A stretch of 64,000 nucleotides of DNA, from NCBI RefSeq assembly GCF_002813455.1, contig NZ_PHHE01000001.1:1860001-1924000 (forward strand), given 5' to 3'. Of the stretch, positions 26,739 to 35,400 are shown piece by piece. The notes beneath the pieces are model-generated. The model ran no database searches. It was not told where the DNA came from and saw nothing but the letters and a program-made list of their open reading frames with translations. This DNA comes from Pseudomonas baetica (lineage in GTDB: Bacteria > Pseudomonadota > Gammaproteobacteria > Pseudomonadales > Pseudomonadaceae). The stretch's first letter is position 1; each line of letters opens with the position of its first letter. Both the position numbers and the translations under genes were made by a program.

Positions 26739-26831
26739 CTGTGGGAGCTGGCTTGCCAGCGATGGCGGTGGGTCAGTCGATGGAGATGCCGGTCATGCCG
26801 GCCTCATCGCTGGCAAGCCAGCTCCCACAGT
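26739..26831. repeat. REP pair (GCTGGCTTGCCAGC type) between mtlR and mtlE
   Basis: Inverted elements built on GGGAGCTGGCTTGCCAGCGAT (26739-26766) and its complement (26803-26831). This is a different core from the other mtl REP pairs but the same as the palindrome at 1797. Confidence 0.85.
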
Positions 26832-26842
26832 GGGTCGTAGTT

Positions 26843-27748
26843 TTAGTTATGGTTCTGCTCAGTGAGGCGCTGCACCGCGAGGCGCCGATAATGCGAAGGC
26901 GTCATGCCCTTGAGCTGCTGGAAGCGTCGATTGAAGTTGGAAATATTGTTGAATCCTGACTCAAAGCACACGTCGGTCACTGGCTTGTCGCCGTCGGCCA
27001 GCAGCTCGCAGGATTTGCTGATGCGCAGGCGATTGACGAATTCGATGAAGTTACGTCCGGTCGCCTGTTTGAACACGCGGCTGAAGTAAGTCGGCGTCAT
27101 GCCCAGATGCTCGGCGACTTCCTCCAGGGAAATGTCTCGGGCGTAGTGGCTGAAGATGTAATCCACCGCGCGGTTGGTACGGTCGATATTGTGTTCGTCG
27201 GCCAGTTGGGGGGTGGTCGCGCCGGACAGTAACTGGAAATCATCACTGGCCGCGAGCAACTCCATCAGGATGAAAAAGTGCCCCAGACGAGTGATGCCCT
27301 TGCTGTCAGCGATCCGCTGCATCAGTGTCATGGCCTGGCGAATCGTGTGTTTGCAGCGGAATTCGATCCCGTACTGCGCGCGCTCCAGCAGCGGGGCGAG
27401 GGTCTTGAGCTCGGCGAACACCTGATGGCCGCTCTCGAACAATTCGTCGGTGAAGTTGACCAGCATGTCGCGCTTTTCCACCACTTCGTCTTCAGCGACC
27501 TGGCTGATCCAGTTGTGCGGCAGATTGGGGCCGGTGAGGAACAGCGTTTGCGGGTAGAAGTTACCGATGTAATCACCGATGAATACTTTGCCTGAACTGG
27601 CGACAATCAGATGCAGCTCGTATTCCTTGTGGAAATGCCAACGCACCAACGGGCAAGGGAAACCGTGCTGACGGTAGATGATGGACAACCCGTTATGGTC
27701 GTCCATCAGTTCATAAGAAGGGTCGGTGACGCGGGCCGATCGGGTCAT
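26843..27748 (-). CDS. mtlR: AraC-family activator of the mannitol operon
   Basis: A 301-residue AraC/XylS regulator. The N-terminal cupin-like part contains WHFHKEYELHLIV, and the C-terminal pair of helix-turn-helix motifs is in ISLEEVAEHLGMTPTYFSRVFKQATG and VTDVCFESGFNNISNFNRRFQQLKGMTPSHYRR (about residues 205-290). Its place upstream of mtlE in the same orientation, and the match to the P. fluorescens operon order, identify it as the activator responding to polyols. ATG at 27748. Confidence 0.92.
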   Translation of the reverse strand: MTRSARVTDPSYELMDDHNGLSIIYRQHGFPCPLVRWHFHKEYELHLIVASSGKVFIGDYIGNFYPQTLFLTGPNLPHNWISQVAEDEVVEKRDMLVNFTDELFESGHQVFAELKTLAPLLERAQYGIEFRCKHTIRQAMTLMQRIADSKGITRLGHFFILMELLAASDDFQLLSGATTPQLADEHNIDRTNRAVDYIFSHYARDISLEEVAEHLGMTPTYFSRVFKQATGRNFIEFVNRLRISKSCELLADGDKPVTDVCFESGFNNISNFNRRFQQLKGMTPSHYRRLAVQRLTEQNHN

Positions 27749-27827
27749 GACGAAGTTCTTTTGTTGTTATCGCCGGCCAATCATGCCTCTTTCCGCCTGC
27801 CCTTCACCAGCGTGCGATGATTGATGC

Positions 27828-28697
27828 TCAAACGTTTTCGGTTGCTCTTTCCCCGTAAACCGCCTTTTCACTGCAGGCAATCCAGCAATAGCGGGCGAGA
27901 TCCGAGTCGTTGAAGTAGTCGATATTGATGATGCTGCAGCGGTTGATCAGGCCACGAGAAGAATGAAACCAGTCATTGATATGCTCGCTCAGGCGCGTTG
28001 CCCCGCCCAGCAACGTGTAGCCGGTCGCCGACAATGACCAGAGAAACCGGTAGGGCGCCTCGGCAAGCTGGTTGGTGATGTGCGTACGCAGTTCCTCGGG
28101 GCCGGTGAACGTTGATCCAGTCCATCTGTGGATGATTCTCGGCCAGTAAACATCGTCATCCAGTTCACGTCTTGGCGGTACCGCCATGACGATTCGGCGC
28201 CGCGGGCTCGCTCGCTTGAGCTGTTCAATCGTCAGCGAGGCATTTTCTGAGGGAACCAGTCGCGGGCCAAGTTCGCGTATCAACACCTCATTGAACAGCG
28301 GGTAATTGAACGAATTGTCACCGTCGCTCAGCTCATGAAAGTCGAGGACGATGAACTCGCCGGGGTGTTTATCGAGAAACCTTGTCACGGCGTTGATGAG
28401 ATCATCGAGCGTGCGCCCGGACTTGAAGCCGTTGTGATGAAAGTAGAACGCCGAGGCCGTGGAGCCCGAGCTGTAACCGAGCCGGATGTCGAGCGCACGG
28501 GCACCATGGGTCAATTGTGCAGTGAACGAGTCGTCCTGGCACGCCGTCCAGTTACCCAGGATCAACGTATGGCCAGGGGCCTTTTGGTCCATCCCGCAAT
28601 TGTGTGCGCCGGGCCAGACGATGTCGGTCAGTTTCAATCGACCGACATCCAGCACCTGATCCATCCAGTTTTCTTTATCGAACGTGTTTTGCGGCAT
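27828..28697 (-). CDS. PI-PLC X-domain phospholipase-like protein (copy 1)
   Basis: A 289-residue protein with the phosphatidylinositol-specific phospholipase C X fold: the first catalytic histidine is H32 in VWPGAHNCG and the second is in FYFHHNG (H87/H88), with ALDIRLG and EFIVLDFHEL strands between and after. These two histidines are the general base and acid in bacterial PI-PLC, which cleaves phosphoinositides or their glycan anchors. No signal peptide is seen, unlike secreted Bacillus enzymes. The ATG at 28697 has AAGGAG at spacing 6. A paralogue lies directly upstream. Confidence 0.82.
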   Translation of the reverse strand: MPQNTFDKENWMDQVLDVGRLKLTDIVWPGAHNCGMDQKAPGHTLILGNWTACQDDSFTAQLTHGARALDIRLGYSSGSTASAFYFHHNGFKSGRTLDDLINAVTRFLDKHPGEFIVLDFHELSDGDNSFNYPLFNEVLIRELGPRLVPSENASLTIEQLKRASPRRRIVMAVPPRRELDDDVYWPRIIHRWTGSTFTGPEELRTHITNQLAEAPYRFLWSLSATGYTLLGGATRLSEHINDWFHSSRGLINRCSIINIDYFNDSDLARYCWIACSEKAVYGERATENV

Positions 28698-28868
28698 GAC
28701 AAACTCCTTGTCGCTGGAATTCGCCCCGTCCATGGGGCGAAGCATTGATCTTGCAGAGCCTCCCAAGCGGGGGGCCTTGAAGTTCCAGCGTAGAGGGCAG
28801 CGACGGCGTTGCCAAGCCTTGGAAACATTCGCACAAGGATAGCTATTTAATGGCGAGCTGATGTTGCC

Positions 28869-29720
28869 CTAGCGTTGCACTTTGGCCAGATTGGCTGTGC
28901 GGCAATAATCCACGATTTTTGATTCTTCCATAAAATCGACGTTGATAATGTTGCATTGGGCAGCCCAGTTGTTTTTGGTTGGATCGAACCAGATATCAAG
29001 CTCGTCGTGAATGTCGACAGGCCCGCCCAATTTGAAATAGGCGGCTGCAGATAACGACCAGGGCGACCATTTGCCGGGTGGGTCATTTATCACTTCCCCA
29101 ATATAGTCTTTTAGCGTCGCGTGGCTTTTTGCGGCGGTACCATTCCATTGATGGTGGACTTGCCTGGTAAACAGTTCATAGTCGAGGTCCGGGTGCGTAG
29201 GTGCAGCCAGCAGAATACGCCGCAAGGCACTGGCCTGCTTTAACTTTGCGAGACTCTGATGTGCGTCGCCTTTTCGAATAACCAGCGGGCCAATGTAATC
29301 CTTTATGGTGTCACTGAACATTTTCGCATCAAAGTCGCCTTCGCTTTCCGACAGCTCATGGCAATCCAGGATAATGAACTCATCCGGGTTGGCACTGAGG
29401 AATTTGCGCACATCCGTTAACAGATCCTCCAGTGTCCGCGAGGACAGGAAGCCTCCATGGTGCAGGCGGAATTTCTTGATACCCTGAGTCTTTGGCATGC
29501 ACACAAACCGCAGGTCGAGCGCGCGGGAACCGTGATTCAGTTGTGCGTAGAAAGAATCATGCTGGCACGCCACGAAATGGCGCGGTGTCAGTAACCCGTA
29601 AGAGGCTTTCCAGTCACTACCGGCATTATGAGTGCCCGGCAGGCTCAGTTCGCTGAGAGACAGCGTGTCAATGGCAGGGGTAGAGGCCATCCAGTTGTGG
29701 TTGGAATAGTGATTGCTCAT
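28869..29720 (-). CDS. PI-PLC X-domain phospholipase-like protein (copy 2)
   Basis: A 283-residue paralogue of the preceding gene, with catalytic-type histidines H31 (LSLPGTHNAG) and H87/H88 (RLHHGG), and matching ALDLRF and EFIILDCHELSESEGDF. The two copies have the same length and layout but have diverged widely, so the duplication is old. No signal peptide. ATG at 29720 with AGGA upstream. Neighbouring toxin-like and glycosyltransferase genes suggest a host- or predator-directed accessory region, but the substrate is unknown. Confidence 0.82.
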   Translation of the reverse strand: MSNHYSNHNWMASTPAIDTLSLSELSLPGTHNAGSDWKASYGLLTPRHFVACQHDSFYAQLNHGSRALDLRFVCMPKTQGIKKFRLHHGGFLSSRTLEDLLTDVRKFLSANPDEFIILDCHELSESEGDFDAKMFSDTIKDYIGPLVIRKGDAHQSLAKLKQASALRRILLAAPTHPDLDYELFTRQVHHQWNGTAAKSHATLKDYIGEVINDPPGKWSPWSLSAAAYFKLGGPVDIHDELDIWFDPTKNNWAAQCNIINVDFMEESKIVDYCRTANLAKVQR

Positions 29721-29837
29721 ATAACATCCTTAGGTAAATGGCGCGCCGCTTAGTTAGATGTAGGCGGCGCGAACAGGATGTTTATATCGAATGCTTGTTA
29801 TTTTTCCAATATGACAATTGATACTGAATATAGGGTG

Positions 29838-31133
29838 CTACTGTAATTGTTTGTTCTTTGCTTCAATCCACTGCGACATGTATTGAGTACTTTTGTGCGA
29901 ATGATGACGCAACATGCTTCCAGTGAAATTGTTCTTTCTAAGTTGTTGCAAGTCATGCTGGAAATGTCGTAGTTTTTCGATCAGTGCCGGGCCATGTTCC
30001 AGCTTTGAATAACGCTCACTCAATAGTGACTGACCAGCGGATTGAGCCGCGACCCAGCAAGTTTCGTCTTGATAGAGTCGAACCGCCTCTTCGGCCAACG
30101 CCGCTGCGCTGGTTGCCACGGCTCCCGGCCAAGGATGTTGGCCTTGCATGGCTTCGGCGCCAATCGGCGTCGTCACGCTGGGCGTGCCACACAGCATCGC
30201 ATCAATCAGTTTGCCTTTGATACCGGCACCAAAACGCAAGGGCGCCAGGCATATCCGCGCTGCCGACATGACCTCTAGGGCATCCTCCGCCCAGTTCATG
30301 ATGTAAAAACCCTGGGCCGGGTTGTGCAGGGCGCTGGCCTTGGGGGGCGTATAAGCGCCGTAGATATGCAGTTGCGCACCGGGGAGTTGCGCACGGATCA
30401 ATGGCCACAGCGTGTTCTTCATCCACAGCACTGCATCCCAATTGGGCGCATGGCGAAAGTTGCCGATACTGAGGAAGTGCGCCCGCTCTTCAAAAGAACG
30501 CGGCGCAGTCATTGGCGGCTCGATCATCAGCGGGCACCAGTGCAGGATCTGCCGCGGCAATCCGAATTGCTCGACCAGCAACTCGATTTCGACTTCGGAG
30601 ATCATCAGGTTCAAGTCGCATCGATACAGCGCAGCCATTTCACGCTTGGCCAGATCGGTATCGGCCATCAGTTCGAACTCCTGCGTCAATGCGGGGGCGA
30701 ATAGCGAGGAGAAGTCGTTGGCGTCATCGCTGTGTTTCAGACGATCTTTGAGTCGTTGATGGCGGGCATGGCGCAGACTCTGCAGGTCGGAGGTTTCCAG
30801 CACGCGTAACGCGTTCGGGCAGTGTTTTTCGACGCGCCAGCCGAACTGTTCTTCCATCATGAACTGATCGAACAAGACGATATCCGGGGCCAGTTCACTG
30901 ACGAAGGTGTCGAAACTGCTGTTGTTCAGTTCGATCGCTACTTTGCCAATGCCCAGTTGCGCAAGGTCCGCCATGTGCTCGCCGGGGCCGGCAGGGCTGC
31001 TGAACGTGACATCCCAGCCTTGCTGCACAAAGGTCTCGAGGATTTGCATCACATGCCCACTGGCCGCCGATGACGCGGGTTCCGGCCACACGTAACCGAT
31101 GACCAGGACTTTAGTGGCGGCGGGCTGAATCAT
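29838..31133 (-). CDS. Glycosyltransferase, GT4-like
   Basis: A 431-residue GT-B glycosyltransferase. The N-terminal domain begins KVLVIGYVWPEPASSAASGHV with the acceptor-side glycine motif; the C-terminal domain has LSIGNFRHAPNWDAVLW, the Y/F-IMNWAEDALEVMSAARICLAPLRFGAGIKGK nucleotide-sugar segment and the following DAMLCGTPSVTTPIGAEAM with the expected glycine and acid positions. It would transfer a sugar to an unknown acceptor (glycan or protein). The ATG at 31133 begins the domain; the frame is open to 31328 but that part is a repeated non-coding region. Its first 18 codons are copied at 31779-31833. Confidence 0.82.
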   Translation of the reverse strand: MIQPAATKVLVIGYVWPEPASSAASGHVMQILETFVQQGWDVTFSSPAGPGEHMADLAQLGIGKVAIELNNSSFDTFVSELAPDIVLFDQFMMEEQFGWRVEKHCPNALRVLETSDLQSLRHARHQRLKDRLKHSDDANDFSSLFAPALTQEFELMADTDLAKREMAALYRCDLNLMISEVEIELLVEQFGLPRQILHWCPLMIEPPMTAPRSFEERAHFLSIGNFRHAPNWDAVLWMKNTLWPLIRAQLPGAQLHIYGAYTPPKASALHNPAQGFYIMNWAEDALEVMSAARICLAPLRFGAGIKGKLIDAMLCGTPSVTTPIGAEAMQGQHPWPGAVATSAAALAEEAVRLYQDETCWVAAQSAGQSLLSERYSKLEHGPALIEKLRHFQHDLQQLRKNNFTGSMLRHHSHKSTQYMSQWIEAKNKQLQ

Positions 31134-31405
31134 GAGCGGTAATCCTGAGCAAACAACGGTTGGGGAACGAAAAAAGCCGGCAATTAAACCACAGCATTTG
31201 ACACCTTGGGCTCCTGCGTAGGGTTGCACCCGGCGGGTGCAGGACGTTGAGCGATAATCGGCGCGTTGGTGTGCTCTATGCCAGGCAGATTTTTCGCGTT
31301 GGCTTATGTTTTTTGGTGATTGGCACAAGTGCCAGGCAATCTAAAAACTGGTAATTCTTACAGGTTTCAAACGAGGGGTGGTGCGCCAGGATGGTGTTTC
31401 TATCG
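31080..31405. repeat. Direct repeat, copy A (promoter region plus start of glycosyltransferase)
   Basis: About 325 bases nearly identical to 31780-32105 (a dozen or so differences by eye; offset 700). It includes the first 18 codons of the glycosyltransferase on the minus strand, the non-coding space between the divergent genes, and a perfect palindrome TGGCACAAGTGCCA at 31321-31334. It ends shortly before the ribosome binding site of the small plus-strand gene. Confidence 0.9.
31321..31334. promoter_or_regulatory. Palindrome in divergent promoter region (copy A)
   Basis: Perfect 14-base palindrome TGGCACAAGTGCCA, about 90 bases upstream of the small gene at 31426 and about 190 upstream of the glycosyltransferase start. 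The same palindrome is kept in copy B at 32021-32034. A regulator-binding site is plausible; it lacks the spacing of a sigma-54 promoter. Confidence 0.45.
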
Positions 31406-31425
31406 ATGCATAAGGAGTGATGGTC

Positions 31426-31629
31426 ATGGCCCTTAAAAACACGGATGACAAAACAAATGCGCAGGCTAAAAGCTACGAGGCTCCAGTGACACAGAGGCAG
31501 GGTAAAGTCCCTATTCAGGAGGCGCTGGAAAATTTACGCGAAGAGGCGGGTGACCAAAGCAATGCCAGTTCACCGCAGTCCAGAGCGTTTCTTGATCTGT
31601 TGCCAAACAAGCGAGTTTCGGGCAGATAA
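31426..31629 (+). CDS. Small hydrophilic protein A of the duplicated cassette
   Basis: A 67-residue, highly charged, probably disordered protein (MALKNTDDKTNAQAKS... ending LPNKRVSGR). No family recognised. The ATG at 31426 has AAGGAG at a spacing of 8, which is a good site, and a rho-independent terminator follows 40 bases after the stop, so it looks like a complete transcription unit. A diverged partner lies at 32125 with a near-identical upstream region and terminator. Its divergence from the glycosyltransferase shares one intergenic region. Confidence 0.55.
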   Translation: MALKNTDDKTNAQAKSYEAPVTQRQGKVPIQEALENLREEAGDQSNASSPQSRAFLDLLPNKRVSGR

Positions 31630-31668
31630 ACACCAGCGCCGATACCCGGCGAAGCCGGCACAAAAAAG

Positions 31669-31703
31669 AACCCCAGTGATCGCCAGACCGCTGGGGTTTT
31701 TCT
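31669..31703. terminator. Rho-independent terminator, cassette copy A
   Basis: Stem AACCCCAG / CTGGGGTT with a 14-base loop followed by a T-run on the plus strand, and an A-run before it, so it could also work on the minus strand. The same structure is at 32368-32403. Confidence 0.85.
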
Positions 31704-31706
31704 TTG

Positions 31707-31778
31707 CGTGTTGATACGCAGTCTTGTCAGCTTTCCGTTGGCTGAGTAGCGAGGTGGTCAACGCGAAGGAGTCTGCAA
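31707..31778 (-). pseudogene. Remnant of toxin gene 3' region
   Basis: About 70 bases matching 32583-32655 in the 3' part of the large toxin gene (for example GTTGATACGCA, GAGGTGGTCAACG compared with GCTGATACGCA, GATGTGGCCAACG). It lies exactly between terminator A and repeat copy B, where a second toxin gene would be expected if the whole cassette had been tandemly duplicated. Confidence 0.75.
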
Positions 31779-31779
31779 G

Positions 31780-32105
31780 TTCCGGCCACACGTAACCGAT
31801 GACCAGGACTTTAGTGGCGGCGGGCTGAATCATGAGCGGTAATCCTGAGCAAACAACGGGTGGGGAACGACAAAAGCCGGCAATTAAACCACAGCATTTG
31901 ACACCTTGGGCTACTGCGTCGGGTTTCCCCCGGCGTGTGCAGGACACTGAGCGACAGTCGGCGCGTTGGTGTGCTCTATGCCAGGCAGGTTTTTCGCATT
32001 GGCTTATGTTTTTTGCTGATTGGCACAAGTGCCAGGCAGTCTAAAAACTGGTAGTTCTTACAGGTTTCAAACGAGGGGTGGTGCGCCAGGATGGTGTTTC
32101 TGTCG
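31780..32105. repeat. Direct repeat, copy B
   Basis: Second copy of the segment at 31080-31405, including the first 18 codons of the glycosyltransferase and the palindrome at 32021-32034. Together with the terminators (offset 699) it defines a cassette period of about 700 bases. Confidence 0.9.
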
Positions 32106-32124
32106 AGTCATTTGGAGAAAAATC

Positions 32125-32319
32125 ATGAGTGTTAAAAAAGATCATGTTTTAAGCCAGCCTACACTACGAACGACGACGCGTGCCGGCGAGCAGAATAAAG
32201 TAAAACCAGAGGATATCCCGCCAGCACAAGAGGATAGCCGCGTTGAGGAAAGTGACAATAAAGATGGCCTGAAACCGCAGTCCAAAGCGCGTCCTCAACC
32301 AGGCAGGCATCTAGGTTAG
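32125..32319 (+). CDS. Small hydrophilic protein B of the duplicated cassette
   Basis: A 64-residue, charged, proline-containing protein (MSVKKDHVLSQ... ending PQPGRHLG). Little of its sequence matches protein A, except the PQSKAR near the C-terminus against PQSRAF; the DNA there (CCGCAGTCCAAAGCG) is alike. The ATG at 32125 has GGAG at spacing 8. Same upstream region and terminator as protein A. Function unknown. The contrast of conserved flanks and divergent body suggests fast-evolving small proteins. Confidence 0.55.
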   Translation: MSVKKDHVLSQPTLRTTTRAGEQNKVKPEDIPPAQEDSRVEESDNKDGLKPQSKARPQPGRHLG

Positions 32320-32367
32320 GGCTAACCAACATTTGCGCCGATACCCGGCAAAGCCGGCACAAAAAAG

Positions 32368-32403
32368 AACCCCAGTGATCGCCAGACCGCTGGGGTTTTT
32401 TTT
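32368..32403. terminator. Rho-independent terminator, cassette copy B
   Basis: Stem AACCCCAG / CTGGGGTT and T-run of eight on the plus strand. It closes the small gene B unit; the A-run on the other side may also help end the large toxin transcript from the right. Confidence 0.85.
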
Positions 32404-32490
32404 GCGTGTCGAATGCTCGAGGTCGCTGTGATCTAACCTGCGCCCTGATTTGCCCAAGGCGCGTTCAACAGCCAAGAGCGCACAAGACCA

Positions 32491-35400
32491 TCAGAGGATG
32501 TTGAGCTTTATCAATGCCCGATCATGGATGAACCCGTACCGAGCCCGCTCCAGAGCTTCTCTCATGACTTTTACATTCTGCTGATACGCAGGTTTGTTGG
32601 TTTTCAACTGGCTTAACAACGATGTGGCCAACGAAAACGAATCCGCATTTTTCAACGCCGTTCCACGGTTGTAATTGACGTCCGGGAAGCTGGGTAAATT
32701 CATCGACACCATGCCGTTGGCAAGATTCAGCAATGGCGCAGAGTCAAGTTGCTGATAGCCCTTTTGGTAAACACCAGTGTCCAGCGCATAGGCGAAATCC
32801 TTGGTTCTTGGCGTTCCATGGAAAATTTCATGGACAAAAATATCTGCCGCCGCGGCAGGGTTGAAATGGTCGTTGCGATACGCATCATTAAAGTTACGGG
32901 TGTAAACGTGAATGAACGGGTTCTCTGCATTTTTAACCCTGTCTCCATTCTTCCAGTCATTGTATTTTCCCCATTCCAGCGCGGCATAGGCATCACTGTT
33001 TTTGGTGCTGTCGAGTTGAATGTTTTTGGGTTCCACCAGTGAAAGGTCTGTCTTGACGTCGGTCAGATACTGCCGATACACGCGTCGCGCATCGACGGAG
33101 TTGTCTCCCAGGAGCAGCTCAAGCACGATGCCGGACTCGCTGATCAGGTTTGGATCGTCCAGGACCTTGATGGCGTCGTCCACTTTCTGGCTGGCAACGG
33201 GCAGGCTCTTTTTGATGATCGCGCGGGCATAGGTGTTGGGAAGGATCTTGTTCCAGTGCGGGCGCGGGAGCGTGATGTTCAAATCGAAATTCCTCAACTT
33301 CTCCCCCCATGGCTGACGAAAACGATTCAAGGCGTACCAGTCATCGTTGTAGCGCGTAGCCAGAATCGTCAGCGGTTCGGATGCTGCGCCACTCGGTCGC
33401 CAGATGCCGTGGGCGATGTCTGTGCGCTCTGCGGCCTTGATCAGATCGTAGGATTGCGCGTGCCCGGTCAGCCTGCGTATCTGAAAAGTGGCGATTTCCA
33501 GCGATTGCTGGCCTGCGCGGCCGAATCGGGAAACCCCTTTGCCAAGCATTTTCTGGCCTGCTTGCGCCAACTCAACCCAACCATCCAACGGGTTGAACAC
33601 AGCATTGATAAAGCCGATGGACGCCTTGGCCAACTGGAAGCTTTTAGAGGCGAGTGAGGCCGTCCGGGCACCGATGGTGACGATTTTTCCGACCACGGCG
33701 ACCACCAGCAACAGCGTCATCGCGGCTTCAAGGATGCAGGACTTCGCCCCGGACAGCTGACGGTCGGTGTCGCCTGAGGCGATGTCTTCAATACAGGATT
33801 TGAACGGCACAATGATGTTGAGCAGGGTGTCCAGATCGGCTTCACGCTTGGCGCGCAGCTTTTCCAGTCTGGTGTGTCCCCAGCATTCCTTGACCAATTC
33901 ATCGTAGGTCGCAATCGGCCGATGTTTGAGTACGAAGTTGGCGAGCCGATCAAAATCGCCGTCGAAAAAGCTTTGGTAGTAGCCCTTGGGTTGAATATCA
34001 AGATTGTTTAGCGCGGGCAAAACGGCCAGTTTCTCGATGATGCCTTGACTGGCAGCGACGAAACCGGGCGGTACACCGTGCGTATAGCATTCAACGTTGG
34101 TGGGAATGTTTATAAGGGCGGCGGGTGCGCCGTATTGCGTGAGATTGCCGGTAAAGTCTTCTCGGGCAGGGGTTTTTAGCAAGCCAGCATCATTGATCAG
34201 TTTGCCCAGCGCGGGGTTGGCGAGACATTTACCCTGCAAAGTGAAGAGTTCATAACAATAGACTTGCCCCTCCACAGACGCGCAGATCACCACGCCATAA
34301 CGTCCGGTGGCGGCGTCTTTGCCTTGCTGATTTTCCACCAGTCGCAAGTTGTGCACCGCGTCTATGACGTTGCCGATGAGATCGAACGGCGTTAACGCAA
34401 TGTCCATGGAGGGCGTGGGGACTATTGCCGCAGAAGACCTCACGGTGAAGAGCGTGATCCGCCCTTGCAGCAATCGCTCACGATCAACCTTGGGTATTGA
34501 GGAGAACGCAAGTTTCAGGTGCGTGGCCATCGCCTCTGTATGTGGCACATAGTCGCGATGGAACTGACGATGAAACAGACTTTGCGCAGAGACCAGTTCG
34601 CGAAGCAGACCTGGATACGCCGTGTAAAGACTTGTGCCTTGTTTGACATCCCAATCACCTGGCGCAAGATCGTTGGACATGTGCAGGTCCACCAGGGACA
34701 TCGCCAATGGCTCGGACAAGCTGTCCTGATATTGTCTATTGCGAACCTGATAAACCACTTCATCCTCAAGATAACTGCAGCCAGGCGCGACGTGTTTGAG
34801 GATATCCAGCGCTATCGCTCGACGGGTCGGCAGTGGCCGAGACAGCGTGTTCGCCGTGTCGGTGTAACTCTGTGCATAGCGCTCATACGCTGACAGTGCC
34901 TTTTCCAGCGCGCGTGGCAGTGAGGTTTTGGTTTCATCCAGGCTGATGATGCTGTTGAGCAGGGCCCAGTCAACCACAGGGTCCACTGACGCCAGCGCAT
35001 TGAGCGCTTGTTGAGATTCGCTGATCGACGCGAAGCTCAACACGTCGAGTACTTGTTGGTAATTCATCAGCCTGGACGCACCGGGGGCGCCGATCTCGAC
35101 GGTCGCCACTGCCCGACAATAATCGACCCATTGCGGCGTACCGAGAAAAAGCGTCGGCGGTAAATCCTTGACGAGGAACTCCGGCGCTTTACTGGCTAAC
35201 AGCAAATGGCTCGCCAGTGCGAGTTCCATCTCACCGATTGCACAATGCTCAAGCAAATGTTCTTCGAGCTTTGTGTGCACGTCGGCAAAAGTCATTTCCA
35301 TATGTTCGGCCGCGTAGAGATTGAAGCCGGCGACATGATTACGGGGTTCGTCTTCTGCGCACGCTGGATAGAGATCCAGCACGATGGCGGTCAACAGCAA

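Larger units (their letters stand above)
31570..31833 (-). pseudogene. Fusion remnant: glycosyltransferase start joined to toxin C-terminus
   Basis: Reading leftwards from the ATG at 31833, the first 17 codons repeat the glycosyltransferase N-terminus (MIQPAATKVLVIGYVWPE) and are joined in frame to LADSFALTTSLLSQRKADKTAYQ, which corresponds to NADSFSLATSLLSQLKTNKPAYQ near the C-terminus of the large toxin at 32491-36285. The rest of the frame runs through the terminator and is not protein-like. The junction is at about 31779. This is the scar of a deletion between two duplicated copies. Confidence 0.82.

Noticed and set aside
31320..31340. Sigma-54 promoter at TTGGCACAAGTGCCAGGC
   Set aside because: The GG-to-GC spacing is wrong for the -24/-12 pattern; the symmetrical palindrome is a better description.
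31080..32105. CRISPR array or insertion sequence at the 31-32 kb direct repeats
   Set aside because: Only two long copies, no short regular spacers, no transposase and no terminal inverted repeats; the repeats carry gene starts and promoters, so tandem duplication fits better.
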